From assembly GCA_023421675.1 (NCBI GenBank), contig JAEZTC010000014.1, forward strand, positions 1-64,000: a stretch of 64,000 nucleotides of DNA. Reading direction: 5' to 3'. Both the position numbers and the translations under genes were made by a program. Source of the DNA: Bacillota bacterium (lineage in GTDB: Bacteria; Bacillota; Clostridia; Acetivibrionales; JANLFN01). Positions 17,686 to 27,239 of the stretch are shown in pieces; the stretch's first letter is position 1; each line of letters begins with the position of its first letter. Under the pieces are notes generated by a model. That model worked only from the letters and a program-made list of their open reading frames with translations. It did no database searches and was not told the origin of the DNA.

Positions 17686-19452
17686 CTAATTCTTAGTTAC
17701 CTTGCAACTTACATATTCAAAGGAATTACCTTTATTCCGGACTGTAAGAGTTACCGTATGGGTCGGTTTTTTCTGTTCATCGTAATAAACTACTGTAACT
17801 GCAGCCGTTGTACCATCGACACGAGCCTCTTTCACTTTATAATTCCTTCCGCCTCCAAAGCCAGAAACCATTTTTATATCATATGTATTACTTATTTTGT
17901 TGTAAAATTGAGCTGTTTTAAGATGCTCTGAAGATACATTGAAATATTTTTGTACAATTGGCTCATATATTGAAGCAGGGAATTTATAAGTTTTCTCAGC
18001 CTTATCAAAAAAGCTTTCTACCTGTTTCTCATCCATTAAGGACAAGCCTTTGTTTACACCAGAATTTGCAATGAAAAACATAAAAATCTGCTGTGCATCT
18101 ACCTGCTCCGGACTATCCCAAGACTTAGTTAAAATTGATGTGGGTACATCAATTGGACCAAAGTACTTATAGTAATAAAACAGCAGCTCTTTTTCGGACC
18201 GGACGTCCTTTTTGTCAGAATTATTTTTTCCTCCGGAGGAACTATTTACAGCAGTTGATGTAGTGGGCTGTTTGGAATCAACTATGGTTGTTCCGGTTAC
18301 TGTATCCTTGTTTGAGGTCACAGCAACCTTTGAATCAGAACCAGACGTCGAACTCAAATCAGTATCCGGACCCGAAGCACCTTTGCAGGCTGCCATACCC
18401 AAAACAATTAAACCTGTAAACAAGGTAATATAAATAACAGATCTTACCTTCTTAAATCGTGGTAAATGATTGATACGCGCCAAATTTGTAATTCTTTTTC
18501 TCATATTTTTTCTACTCTCCCACATCGTATTAGCCGGAAGTGCCGACCTGTTACTCTTTCCAGCCATTCTTATCAAGGTATTCCCATACTCCGTTTTATT
18601 GCCAGTAATACTTACAACCCGTTCATCACAGCAAAGCTCACTGTCTCTTCCGATACTGTCTGCAACAAAGTAAACCAATGGGTTAAACCAGTGGATGCAG
18701 CGGACTATTTCACCTGCCCATTTGAATGCAAGGTCATTGTTTTTGCAATGGCTAAGTTCATGGGTCAGAATAAAGTTAAGTTCATCCTGCGAATATTGTT
18801 CAGCAGGCAGTAAAACCCTAGGTCTCCAAAGGCCAATAAGCATTGGGGTGCGTATCTTTTTGAGAGAGTATAAGCCAACACGTTTATGTATCCCCAGCTT
18901 ATTCCGAAGCTCATTAAATAATAAAATAGTTTGATAATCTGTCAGTTCAACGCTATCCTGTTTTATAGAACTCATAAATAACAAATAACCCACCAGTAGC
19001 CTTGTCAACAGAAGCAGTACAACAATAAGCCAAACCCAGGGTAGTGCTGCTATCAACTTATTCAAGATGGTATCAGTGTTGGTTTTCCCAACCGCGGTTG
19101 TATTATATAGGTTTTCTGTAGTTTTATTTAAGTCATTATTTGACACATCATCATGTAAATCCAGGAAACCTTCTGATACGGGCTTTTTGTCAATATTGTC
19201 ATTTTGATGATTATACGGAAGAATGGTATCCATAAAACCAACCACCTGGTTAACTGCAGTAGGCAGCTTCAGAACCGATATTTGGGGAACAAAGGGATTA
19301 ACCAGCTGCAGTATGACAGGTATCCAGAGCCATAATGCAAGGCGGTGTGGCAGCTTGTTTTTCATAATCCCCCGTATTATATAAAGTAATATTATTGTAA
19401 AAGAAGATGCTGCAGATAGTAGCACGATTGTGTTAAAAACTGTCATCAGCAT
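17686..19452 (-). CDS. BlaR1/MecR1-type M56 membrane metallopeptidase sensor
   Basis: 588 residues. The N-terminal half has hydrophobic helices (first at about 5-25) surrounding the zinc site HELSHCKNND (near residue 230), with a downstream Glu in ELCCDERV. After a last helix near 345-365 come a Ser/Thr-rich linker and a C-terminal extracellular domain. That domain is not a penicillin-binding domain, so the signal is probably not simply a beta-lactam. The family relays a signal by causing cleavage of its BlaI partner. ATG at 19452 has GGAG nine bases upstream; ATG at 19467 lacks a ribosome site. Coupled to the BlaI gene. Confidence 0.85.
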   Translation of the reverse strand: MLMTVFNTIVLLSAASSFTIILLYIIRGIMKNKLPHRLALWLWIPVILQLVNPFVPQISVLKLPTAVNQVVGFMDTILPYNHQNDNIDKKPVSEGFLDLHDDVSNNDLNKTTENLYNTTAVGKTNTDTILNKLIAALPWVWLIVVLLLLTRLLVGYLLFMSSIKQDSVELTDYQTILLFNELRNKLGIHKRVGLYSLKKIRTPMLIGLWRPRVLLPAEQYSQDELNFILTHELSHCKNNDLAFKWAGEIVRCIHWFNPLVYFVADSIGRDSELCCDERVVSITGNKTEYGNTLIRMAGKSNRSALPANTMWESRKNMRKRITNLARINHLPRFKKVRSVIYITLFTGLIVLGMAACKGASGPDTDLSSTSGSDSKVAVTSNKDTVTGTTIVDSKQPTTSTAVNSSSGGKNNSDKKDVRSEKELLFYYYKYFGPIDVPTSILTKSWDSPEQVDAQQIFMFFIANSGVNKGLSLMDEKQVESFFDKAEKTYKFPASIYEPIVQKYFNVSSEHLKTAQFYNKISNTYDIKMVSGFGGGRNYKVKEARVDGTTAAVTVVYYDEQKKPTHTVTLTVRNKGNSFEYVSCKVTKN

Positions 19453-19456
19453 ATTG

Positions 19457-19837
19457 TTAGTCTCCATTTCTTAATATTTGACGAAGTTTTTCTACCTCCT
19501 CTTCATCCAGTTCCTCATCTTCGCAAAGTGCAGCAAAAAGTTTCCTTACCCTTCCGCCATAAAGTCTTTGTATAAAATGACGGGTCTCATCCTTTGTAAA
19601 TTCCTTCTCACTTACAACCGGAACATAGCAAAAAGACCTGGATTGCTTGCCATCTATACGGATAGCACCCTTTTCAGCAAGACGTGTAATCAGTGTCAAC
19701 ACAGTGGACTTGTTCCACTTTTGTGTCGACTCCAGTGCATTAACTATAAATGCAGATGTAACAGGACCTTCTTTATTCCATAAAAGCTTCATCACTTCAA
19801 GCTCGGAATTGGTAATATGCGGCAACTGCTTTTTCAT
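19457..19837 (-). CDS. BlaI/MecI-family repressor
   Basis: 126 residues. The N-terminal winged helix (NSELEVMKLLW, then KWNKSTVLTLITRLAEKGA) and a C-terminal dimerisation helix are typical of BlaI/MecI. It likely represses itself and the adjacent peptidase by binding the long palindrome at 19863-19911, just upstream of its start. GGGAG precedes the ATG. The peptidase gene starts at its stop codon. Confidence 0.92.
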   Translation of the reverse strand: MKKQLPHITNSELEVMKLLWNKEGPVTSAFIVNALESTQKWNKSTVLTLITRLAEKGAIRIDGKQSRSFCYVPVVSEKEFTKDETRHFIQRLYGGRVRKLFAALCEDEELDEEEVEKLRQILRNGD

Positions 19838-19862
19838 AACAATTCTCCCAGTGAAAAAAATT

Positions 19863-19911
19863 AACTTCTACAATTGTAAATTTTTAATATAAGTTTACAA
19901 CTGTAGAAGTT
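19863..19911 (-). promoter_or_regulatory. BlaI-type operator palindrome
   Basis: Two 18-base arms (19863-19880 and 19894-19911) match at 17 of 18 positions as an inverted repeat. Each carries a TACA-n2-TGTA core (TACAATTGTA and TACAACTGTA), the known BlaI/MecI recognition dyad. It lies 26 bases upstream of the repressor start codon. Confidence 0.85.
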
Positions 19912-20028
19912 GAAAGTCAATAATTTTTAATTTAATATTAACAATTATTTATTTCCCTTCCTTTTTTAGATGCTTTCTTTTTTTCTGCTATAATAAAAGC
20001 AAATCTGTAACCTTTAAGGAGACCGGCA

Positions 20029-20742
20029 ATGCACAGCATTCTTCTGATTGAAGATGACAATGCTCTTTCGGCGGGTATTGAATATGCCCTAAAGAGCGAA
20101 GGCTTTGATGTTAATATTGCAGCAACATTGGAAAAAGCCCGGCAGCTGATAAAGCAGTCTGAGTATAGCTTACTGCTTCTTGATGTCATGCTCCCTGACG
20201 GCAGCGGCTATGACTTTTGCCGCGGTGTAAGGAGGCAATCCAATATTCCGATTATATTTTTAACTGCCTGTGATGAAGAAGTAAATATAGTCCTGGGTCT
20301 TGATATGGGCGGGGATGATTACATAACAAAGCCTTTCAGACTTAAGGAACTTGTATCCAGAATAAATGCCATACTGCGAAGGACAAGCAACCCACAGCAG
20401 GAAGAAGTAAATCTCCTGGTTTCCGGTGATATTCAAATTTTTACACTTGAAGGAAGAGTAAAAAAGAATGGTGTCGAAATACCTCTGACAGCTCTTGAAT
20501 ATAGGCTTTTGCTTACGATGGTCAAACACCCGAATCAGGTTTTAAGCCGTAATTCAATATTGGATGCTTTATGGGACTTCGCAGGTGAATTTGTTGATGA
20601 TAATACACTTTCAGTTTATATAAAAAGACTCAGAGAAAAAATTGGAGACAACCAGGATGAACATAGGTACATTACCACTGTAAGAGGTGTGGGTTACAAA
20701 TGGGATTGCAGTGTCAGAGGAGAAAAAAATGGGAATGTTTAA
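20029..20742 (+). CDS. OmpR-family response regulator (module 1)
   Basis: 237 residues. Receiver domain with Glu8-Asp9-Asp10, Asp52 (LLLDVMLPDG) and KPF; C-terminal winged helix ending VRGVGYKWDC. AAGGAG precedes the ATG, and a TATAAT box lies at 19989-19994. It overlaps the kinase start by 14 bases and is followed by an ABC ATPase and FtsX-type permease, so it probably switches on that exporter in response to a peptide or envelope stress. Confidence 0.92.
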   Translation: MHSILLIEDDNALSAGIEYALKSEGFDVNIAATLEKARQLIKQSEYSLLLLDVMLPDGSGYDFCRGVRRQSNIPIIFLTACDEEVNIVLGLDMGGDDYITKPFRLKELVSRINAILRRTSNPQQEEVNLLVSGDIQIFTLEGRVKKNGVEIPLTALEYRLLLTMVKHPNQVLSRNSILDALWDFAGEFVDDNTLSVYIKRLREKIGDNQDEHRYITTVRGVGYKWDCSVRGEKNGNV

Positions 20743-21976
20743 AAATCCTGAGCTTAAAGGCATTGTAATAAAAATCATTATTCTGCAGCTGCTTTTTTCG
20801 GCAGCCTTGTTTTTTGTATCAGGTAGTGGTTTCAAGGATTTGAATTCCGAACTTACACAAAGGAGTCAGGCTCTCGCAGGAAAGATCCTTTTAAAGCACC
20901 CGGAACTAGAAAAGGACATTATCGGAATTATTACTCAGCAAGCTACTTCTGAAGAAATAAACTACGGAAAGCAGATTCTTAAGCAGTATGGATATAATTT
21001 AAATTTAGAAGCAGGTTCACAGCCGCTTTTAAAAAAAATTTACATGAGCATTGAAGTAAGAACTATTTTATTTGCATTGTTATGGTTACTGCCTATAATA
21101 GCACTAATTCTATTTGAGTATGGGAAACTATATAAAAAAGTCAGACAAATTTCAGAAGCCTCAGAAAAGGTTATCGAGGGCAATCTCGAAACACCTCTGC
21201 CCGAAAGCGGTGAGGGAGATTTTGATATACTCGGCCACCAGTTCAACCAGATGTCACAAAGGCTTATAAGAAGTGTTGATAAAGAGAAACAGGATAAGAT
21301 ATTTTTAAAAGAAACCATCTCAAATATATCCCACCAGCTTAAGACACCCTTATCCTCCCTTTTAACTTTCAATGAACTAATGCTGGATGAAAAAGGCATG
21401 GACGAAACTACAAGACATGATTTTCTTGAAAAAAGCAAAGCACAGCTTGTAAGAATGGAGTGGCTTATAGCAAATCTTTTGAAGCTTGCAAGACTAGAGG
21501 CAGGAGCAATCCTGTTTAAAAAGGATAACCTTGACTTAAGGCAGCTTGTGTATGCTTCAATAAACGTTTTGTCTCCTAAGATTGCTCAAAAGGATATAAA
21601 CATTACAGTTGAAAATTCATCAGTGGTCCGGTTGACTGCTGACTGTGACTGGACTTCGGAAGCTGTCGTTAACATCATTAAAAACTGCATTGAGCACACC
21701 GATATGGGAGGCAATATCGGAATAACGCTCTCAGCAACACCGTTATTCAGTAGTATAAGTATCAAAGATAACGGCTGCGGCATTAGCAGCAGTGACCTTC
21801 CCCATATCTTTGAAAGGTTCTACAGGGGAAGCAGCAGTATAAATACTGAAGGAATAGGTATTGGACTGTCCATATCCAAGCTTATCGTTGAAGGACAAAA
21901 CGGAACTATAACCGTAAAAAGCACATTAAATAAAGGCACCGAATTTGTGATTACCTTCCTTAAAACCGTAATTTAA
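20729..21976 (+). CDS. Sensor histidine kinase (module 1)
   Basis: 415 residues. Two membrane helices (about 12-31 and 112-130) enclose a roughly 80-residue extracellular loop. HAMP, HisKA (SNISHQLKTPLSS, His202) and HATPase (NIIKNCIEHT, DNGCGI, GIGIGLSISKLIV) follow. ATG at 20729 is supported by AGAGGAG; the longer frame from 20687 is within the regulator and has no ribosome site. Partner of the regulator it overlaps. Confidence 0.92.
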   Translation: MGMFKNPELKGIVIKIIILQLLFSAALFFVSGSGFKDLNSELTQRSQALAGKILLKHPELEKDIIGIITQQATSEEINYGKQILKQYGYNLNLEAGSQPLLKKIYMSIEVRTILFALLWLLPIIALILFEYGKLYKKVRQISEASEKVIEGNLETPLPESGEGDFDILGHQFNQMSQRLIRSVDKEKQDKIFLKETISNISHQLKTPLSSLLTFNELMLDEKGMDETTRHDFLEKSKAQLVRMEWLIANLLKLARLEAGAILFKKDNLDLRQLVYASINVLSPKIAQKDINITVENSSVVRLTADCDWTSEAVVNIIKNCIEHTDMGGNIGITLSATPLFSSISIKDNGCGISSSDLPHIFERFYRGSSSINTEGIGIGLSISKLIVEGQNGTITVKSTLNKGTEFVITFLKTVI

Positions 21977-22075
21977 TGGTCTATTAATCTTACTAAATTG
22001 TAAGACAGTTTGTCACCTTCGAGTAATAAACGAACATTATAATTGAATTATAAAATACGGTAGGAGGAAAATTTC

Positions 22076-22759
22076 ATGGAAATTGCAACAACAATAGATT
22101 TGTGCAAAAGCTACGGAGAAGGTGAGACTAAAGTAGATGCTATAAAAAACATAAATGTATCAATAAATCAGGGGGAATTCATTGCCATTGTCGGTCCGAG
22201 CGGCTCGGGTAAAAGCACGCTGCTTCATCTTCTGGGAGGAGTGGATAGACCTACTTCCGGAAAGGTAATAGTTGACGGACAGGACATTTACAGTCTTAAT
22301 GAAAAGAAGCTCGCAGTATACAGAAGAAGAAATGTAGGTTTTATATTCCAGTTTTACAACCTCATTCCTGTACTAACAGCCGAAGAGAATATTACCCTTC
22401 CTCTGCTCCTGGATGGCAGAAAGGTAGATAGGGATCACCTTGAAGAAATTTTAGGCATTCTGGGCCTTAAGGACAGACGCAACAATTTGCCTTCGGAGCT
22501 TTCAGGTGGTCAACAGCAAAGGGTTTCAATCGGAAGGGCTTTGATTTACAGGCCTTCAATCATACTTGCCGATGAACCTACCGGCAATCTTGACAGTAAA
22601 ACTGGAAAGGAAATAATAGACCTTTTAAGATTTTCCGCTAAAAAGTATCATCAGACTCTTGTAATAATTACTCATGACCTTAATATTGCGGCACAGGCGG
22701 ACCGTGTAATAACGATTGAAGATGGAATGACCGTAATGAATGAGGTGACAAGGTCATGA
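22076..22759 (+). CDS. ABC transporter ATPase, MacB/LolD type (module 1)
   Basis: 227 residues. Walker A GPSGSGKST, Q-loop FIFQFYN, signature LSGGQQQRVSIGRAL, Walker B IILADEPTGNLD and H-loop THD are all present. This subfamily powers FtsX-type permeases that expel peptides, lipids or antibiotics. AGGAGG precedes the ATG. Its stop overlaps the permease start in ATGA. Confidence 0.94.
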   Translation: MEIATTIDLCKSYGEGETKVDAIKNINVSINQGEFIAIVGPSGSGKSTLLHLLGGVDRPTSGKVIVDGQDIYSLNEKKLAVYRRRNVGFIFQFYNLIPVLTAEENITLPLLLDGRKVDRDHLEEILGILGLKDRRNNLPSELSGGQQQRVSIGRALIYRPSIILADEPTGNLDSKTGKEIIDLLRFSAKKYHQTLVIITHDLNIAAQADRVITIEDGMTVMNEVTRS

Positions 22760-25356
22760 AAAACTATACAGGGATAACATTTAAGTATCTGAAGGTTCAA
22801 AAGAAGCGTACCATACTTACACTTCTTGGGATAATTCTTTCAGTAGCACTTATTACGTCAATCGGAACCATGATAGTAAGCATGCAGGATCAAATGCTAA
22901 GGGACGCCATCAGGTCAACCGGTGATTACCATGCAATTTATAAGGATATACCGGCCGATCAGGTCAAAATCGTTCAAAACCACACTGGTGTCAAATTCTC
23001 TTCCGTCATCAGACGCGAAGGCTTTGGTGTATTATCACCTATAATAAATGACAAAAAAGATGCTTATATGCCGCCTTATAAATATTTGAGCATTAATTCA
23101 TACAGTAAAAGCACCTTTGGGTTGCTTAATGTTAAGCTAAAGACCGGCCGGCTTCCTCAGAACTCCCATGAAATAGCTGTAGACAGTCTGGCTCTTAAGA
23201 ATATTCCGGGTAATCCCAAGCTTGGTGATACGGTAAAATTCGATATAGGGACAAGGTATGCCGAAGGTCGTGAACTGGACAGCATTTCTTTTGCAAAGGA
23301 TGAAGAATTTATAAAGGTTTCACAGGGGGAATATACCATTGTAGGCCTGCTGGAGCCAAAAGGAATAGTTAACAGCGGAATTATAACAAACGGTATAACT
23401 CTATTGGATGAAACTCTTGATACCAAAAGCAAATATGATATATATGTAAAAATGGATTCAAATTCAGGGATAAAGGAGAAATTAGGTACTATCGCAAAGG
23501 ACCTTGGTCTTCAGTTAATAGACGGAAGGTACCAACAGCTTGATTTTAACGAAGGCGTATTGAGGCTGCAGGCCCAAAGTGCAAACAGTGCCTTGAATTC
23601 AAGCCTGATTCTTATATTGGTTTTCCTTATAGTGCTCATAATATTTTCTACCGCGGCTGTCATATATAATGCGTTCCATATTTCAGTACTGGAACGAACC
23701 TCACAGTTTGGAATACTGCGCTGCACCGGCGCATCTCCAGGGCAGATAAGAAAGGTCGTCTGGAAGGAAGCTGCTTTTCTGTGTATTATAGGCATACCTG
23801 TGGGTTTTGGATGTGGAATACTTGCAATGAACATTGTAATGTACATTATTGGCACAATTGGCTTTGGATCCCTTGGTTTCCTTGGTGATTTAAGGATTAT
23901 AATATCTGTTCCAGTTTTGTTGATCAGCACTACTTTAGGGGCTGCCACTGTCTTTCTTGCAGCAACGGGACCTGCAAGGCAGGCTGGAAGAGTTTCCCCT
24001 CTGGAAGCGGTCAGGAATACAGGGAGTTATAAAAAGGAAAACTTCTCTAAAGTACGAAAAAAGAATTTACTAGGCAGGTTCATGAATATCGAAGGACAAA
24101 TAGCTTTCAAGAACCTCCGCAGAAACAGGAAAAGATTTAAAATAACTGTTTTTTCAATGGTTATAAGTATAATATTGTTTATTGTTTTTGGAAGCTTTGC
24201 AAGCTCAGTTTTTAAAATCGGAGCAGTAGAAAGCGATATGGGTGTTGACTATACACTTCAGGTTAATGACCAAAAAAGCTTTACCCAAAGTGAAATTGAT
24301 GAAATAAAGGCTATTCAGGGTGTGGAAGATGTATATAAGCATATAATGCATCATGCCACAGTATTTGTACCAAAGGATAAAATTAACCGAAAGTTGTCAG
24401 AAGTTTATCCCTCCGCAGTTAGCAATGTAAAGGACAACAAAATTCATCTTCAAAACTGCAATATTATTGCTCCGGGACCTGACGGACTAAATGAACTTAA
24501 AAAATATCTGAAGGCAGGCAGCATTGATGAAAAAGCATTAAACAGCGATGACGGGGTTTTGCTGCTGCAAACAAGTAAATTTTATACTAAAGATAAGTCG
24601 GCGGTACTGGATGTAACAGATTTCAAGCCAGGTGACACAATAACCATGTCAACGGGTGACCAATCAAACGGTGAGCTAAACATTAAAAGAGTTAAGGTAA
24701 TGGGGATTGTGGAAAAAAGCATTTCAGCTATAAAGTCGGATTATGCAGAAAACGGCGGAATCCATCTTATTACCACTGAACAAGTTTATAAAAAAATAAT
24801 TGGTAATAATGATTTTTCCTATCTCGGTATCAAAATGTTGGAGGGTACAGACAGAAAACCCATAAACGATTATCTATTAAAGCTGAGTGAAGAATCAAGA
24901 TACTATTATGGTGATATTTCCAAAAGAAACAGCGAAATTCAAAAGAGTGCAACAGCTGTAAGTATATTTGTTTATGGATTTGTAGGAGTAATAACACTTA
25001 TCGGCTGCCTAAATATTATCAATACACTAAGTACAAACCTTATTTTACGTAAAAGAGAACTATCAATGATGCGTGCTGTAGGAATGACACGGGCTGCAAT
25101 AAATAAAATGGTAGGATTCGAAGGTGTTTTATACGGCATTACCGCTTCCATTTACGGCACTATAATAGGTACCATACTCTCATACATATTGTCCAATATA
25201 ATGAGAATAGCACGGGAATATGAATGGTCAATTCCCTGGGGACATATTGCCATTTCAATAATCGGGGTTCTCGCTGTTACTATGGTTTCAAGCCTTATAC
25301 CCTTACGAAAAATAAGCAAGCAAAACATTATAGAAAATATAAGAATGGAAGAATAA
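22756..25356 (+). CDS. FtsX-like ABC transporter permease (module 1)
   Basis: 866 residues. The order is: a membrane helix (about 17-37), an extracellular MacB-type domain, three helices of a first FtsX domain (about 280-400), a further helix near 455, a second extracellular domain, and a second FtsX domain at the C-terminus (about 735-855). This two-FtsX layout differs from the 10-helix BceB type. It works with the ATPase it overlaps. Substrate unknown; the two-component control suggests a peptide antibiotic or envelope-stress ligand. Confidence 0.92.
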   Translation: MKNYTGITFKYLKVQKKRTILTLLGIILSVALITSIGTMIVSMQDQMLRDAIRSTGDYHAIYKDIPADQVKIVQNHTGVKFSSVIRREGFGVLSPIINDKKDAYMPPYKYLSINSYSKSTFGLLNVKLKTGRLPQNSHEIAVDSLALKNIPGNPKLGDTVKFDIGTRYAEGRELDSISFAKDEEFIKVSQGEYTIVGLLEPKGIVNSGIITNGITLLDETLDTKSKYDIYVKMDSNSGIKEKLGTIAKDLGLQLIDGRYQQLDFNEGVLRLQAQSANSALNSSLILILVFLIVLIIFSTAAVIYNAFHISVLERTSQFGILRCTGASPGQIRKVVWKEAAFLCIIGIPVGFGCGILAMNIVMYIIGTIGFGSLGFLGDLRIIISVPVLLISTTLGAATVFLAATGPARQAGRVSPLEAVRNTGSYKKENFSKVRKKNLLGRFMNIEGQIAFKNLRRNRKRFKITVFSMVISIILFIVFGSFASSVFKIGAVESDMGVDYTLQVNDQKSFTQSEIDEIKAIQGVEDVYKHIMHHATVFVPKDKINRKLSEVYPSAVSNVKDNKIHLQNCNIIAPGPDGLNELKKYLKAGSIDEKALNSDDGVLLLQTSKFYTKDKSAVLDVTDFKPGDTITMSTGDQSNGELNIKRVKVMGIVEKSISAIKSDYAENGGIHLITTEQVYKKIIGNNDFSYLGIKMLEGTDRKPINDYLLKLSEESRYYYGDISKRNSEIQKSATAVSIFVYGFVGVITLIGCLNIINTLSTNLILRKRELSMMRAVGMTRAAINKMVGFEGVLYGITASIYGTIIGTILSYILSNIMRIAREYEWSIPWGHIAISIIGVLAVTMVSSLIPLRKISKQNIIENIRMEE

Positions 25357-25360
25357 AAGC

Positions 25361-25375
25361 AACTCCCCTGTTAGG
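25361..25375 (+). repeat. Truncated fragment of the palindromic repeat element
   Basis: AACTCCCCTGTTAGG repeats the centre of the element's left arm, as in the truncated fragment that precedes copy 1. It lies five bases after the permease stop. Confidence 0.5.
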
Positions 25376-25389
25376 TAATTGCTTCGTAC

Positions 25390-25482
25390 TACCCCTCAGT
25401 CCTTTGGACAGCTCCCCTGTTAGGGGAGCCTAAAACCCTTTTCGGTTTTTGTGTCCCCCTAATAGGGGGACCATGGGGGTTA
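25390..25482 (+). repeat. Palindromic MITE-like repeat, copy 2
   Basis: Same order as the copy at 17590-17685: ACCCCTCAGTC, loop, GGACAGCTCCCCTGTTAGGGGAGCC, a T-rich centre, GTGTCCCCCTAATAGGGGGA, GGGGGTTA. It may act as a terminator for the permease transcript. Confidence 0.75.
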
Positions 25483-25505
25483 CCCGAAGGGAATGCCTAA
25501 CAAGG

Positions 25506-26342
25506 TTATCCGTTTTTTACCACTTCTTGTTTGTTCTTTATCAATGAAAATACAATACTTGCCGTCAGCAGAAGAACTATAACTGCAAGTGATACAACCA
25601 ATGATATTTTAATGTTGAAAAATAGAATTGCAAGCTTTACCCCGGTAAAAGTCAATATAAGTGCTATTCCATATTTGACATACCTGAATTTCTCATGCAG
25701 CTTTCCAAGCAGGAAATACATGCTTCTTAAACCTAAGATTGCAAATATATTCGAGCTGTAGACAATAAATGGATCTGTAGTTATGGAAAATACTGCTGGT
25801 ATTGAATCTATCGCAAAAATTATATCAGTGAATTCAATTATTATAAGTATTGCAAATAGAGGTGTAGCATGGAGTATACTGTTCTTGCGTATAAAGAACT
25901 TTCCGCCGTCTGTTTCATCTGTAACAGGAATAATTTTTCCAAGAAGCTTCAATATTTTACTATCCTTGAAGTTCTTGTTTTCTTCATTTTTCAGCATCAT
26001 TTTTATTCCGCTGAATATAAGAATAACTCCAAATATATAAAGCACCCAGTGGAACATGTTTACTATAGAAACTCCGAGAACAACAAAAATCAACCTTAGT
26101 ACAACGGCTCCAAAAATACCGTAGTTAAGTATTCTTCTCTGGTGCTCACCAACAATTCCAAAGCTCGAAAATACTATTATAAACAAAAACAAATTGTCCA
26201 GGGAAAGGCTTTGTTCAATTATATATCCTCCCAGGAATTCCAGAGCTTTACCTCCGCCTGCGAAAATGAGAACGCCCACATTGAATAATGCGGCTAATCC
26301 TACCCAAAACAGAACCATAATAAGTGCTTTTCTAGTTGACAT
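25506..26342 (-). CDS. TerC-family membrane protein, likely Mn2+ exporter
   Basis: 278 residues with about seven to nine membrane helices. The signature acidic helices are present (EQSLSLDNLFLFIIVF and EFTDIIFAIDSIPAVFSIT), as in TerC/YkoY/YceF proteins linked to manganese efflux and metalation of secreted enzymes. ATG at 26342 follows GGAGG by 5 bases. Its leader carries a yybP-ykoY riboswitch, which directly supports manganese control. Confidence 0.93.
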   Translation of the reverse strand: MSTRKALIMVLFWVGLAALFNVGVLIFAGGGKALEFLGGYIIEQSLSLDNLFLFIIVFSSFGIVGEHQRRILNYGIFGAVVLRLIFVVLGVSIVNMFHWVLYIFGVILIFSGIKMMLKNEENKNFKDSKILKLLGKIIPVTDETDGGKFFIRKNSILHATPLFAILIIIEFTDIIFAIDSIPAVFSITTDPFIVYSSNIFAILGLRSMYFLLGKLHEKFRYVKYGIALILTFTGVKLAILFFNIKISLVVSLAVIVLLLTASIVFSLIKNKQEVVKNG

Positions 26343-26398
26343 CGCTTCCTCCATCAAGATTATTTTTAGCTGATTTTATAAATTTATAAGTATAAAAA

Positions 26399-26436
26399 AA
26401 GACCCTTAACATAGCAATCTGCTATGTTAAAGGTCT
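26399..26436 (-). terminator. Riboswitch expression-platform terminator
   Basis: A hairpin of about 16 bp (GACCTTTAACATAGCA paired with TGCTATGTTAAGGGTC on the minus strand) is followed by a seven-T tract. Its ascending arm shares CCTTT with the 3' side of aptamer stem P1, so aptamer folding and terminator folding exclude each other. Confidence 0.88.
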
Positions 26437-26515
26437 TGCTTCCACTTTGGAGTATAAGACCAGGCGGTTAAATGCCGGTTGTTGGCCCTATATCTTTTAA
26501 GCTACTCCCCTTTAA
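26429..26515 (-). ncRNA. yybP-ykoY manganese riboswitch aptamer
   Basis: The minus-strand RNA starts AAAGGGGAGTAGC and ends GCAAGACCTTT, the conserved 5' and 3' signatures of the yybP-ykoY class. P1 pairs AAAGG (26509-26513) with CCTTT (26429-26433). It lies directly upstream of a TerC gene, a known target of this Mn2+ sensor. Binding Mn2+ should stabilise P1, prevent the terminator and turn the exporter on. Confidence 0.9.
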
Positions 26516-26523
26516 TTATTGAT

Positions 26524-26553
26524 AGTATAACATCACAACCGGGTTTAGGTCAA
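26524..26553 (-). promoter_or_regulatory. Promoter of the riboswitch-terC transcript
   Basis: Minus-strand TTGACC (26548-26553) and TATACT (26524-26529), 18-base spacer. The start site would fall right at the 5' end of the aptamer. Confidence 0.7.
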
Positions 26554-26560
26554 TATATCC

Positions 26561-27175
26561 TTAAAATAACTGCTTTATGCCCAGTAAAACCAGCACAGCA
26601 CCTGCAAAGACTGTTGCCTTGTTGCCCATGCCTATCCGGGTGAAAAATTTCGTGATATAGTTTCCTGCCCATAATGCAGCAAAGCTGATTACAGCAGACA
26701 AAAGTCCCACAAAAAAGGAGTTAAGTCCGATCATTCCAGCGCTTAAGCCTCCTCCGACATTATTTATTGATAATGCAATACCAAGAAATGTTGCCTCTTT
26801 AAAATCTATGTCTTTTGAGTTATCCATATCAGCTTTTTCAGGTTTTCTAAATATATGAAAGATAATTTTTCCGGACTTCTTTTCAGGCTTTTTTTCTTCA
26901 ACATCATCCTTTTTGACATAAGGTTCTACAATTATGTATATACCTATACCTGCAAGCAGTACCATACTTATTACAGCAGAAAATGTTTTTGTAAAAAAAC
27001 CGGAAAGGGTACTTCCTGCAAAAGCTGCTAAAGATGAAATAATAAAAGTGATAAATGAAATCCAGAGGTTTATTGATGTTGGAATCCTGATTCCACGTAC
27101 ACTATAAGCGATTCTCACTCCGATATTATCAAGGTTGTTCGCCAGTGCAATTAACATAGTATATAAAAAATGCAT
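26561..27175 (-). CDS. YtaF/MntP-like membrane protein (probable divalent cation exporter)
   Basis: 204 residues, six hydrophobic helices in two repeated halves joined by a charged loop (about 70-130). Each half starts with a small-residue helix bearing Asp/Asn (ALANNLDNIGVRIAYSVRG and GIALSINNVGGGLSAGM). This is the DUF204/MntP fold; the details resemble the sporulation protein YtaF. Next to a manganese-responsive TerC gene, a role in manganese export is plausible but inferred. ATG at 27175 kept; no strong ribosome site is visible. Confidence 0.82.
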   Translation of the reverse strand: MHFLYTMLIALANNLDNIGVRIAYSVRGIRIPTSINLWISFITFIISSLAAFAGSTLSGFFTKTFSAVISMVLLAGIGIYIIVEPYVKKDDVEEKKPEKKSGKIIFHIFRKPEKADMDNSKDIDFKEATFLGIALSINNVGGGLSAGMIGLNSFFVGLLSAVISFAALWAGNYITKFFTRIGMGNKATVFAGAVLVLLGIKQLF

Positions 27176-27239
27176 AGCATATCCCTTAAATTCATTCGTT
27201 CATTTCAATATATTTAATTTGACTTGTTTGGGTTACTAT

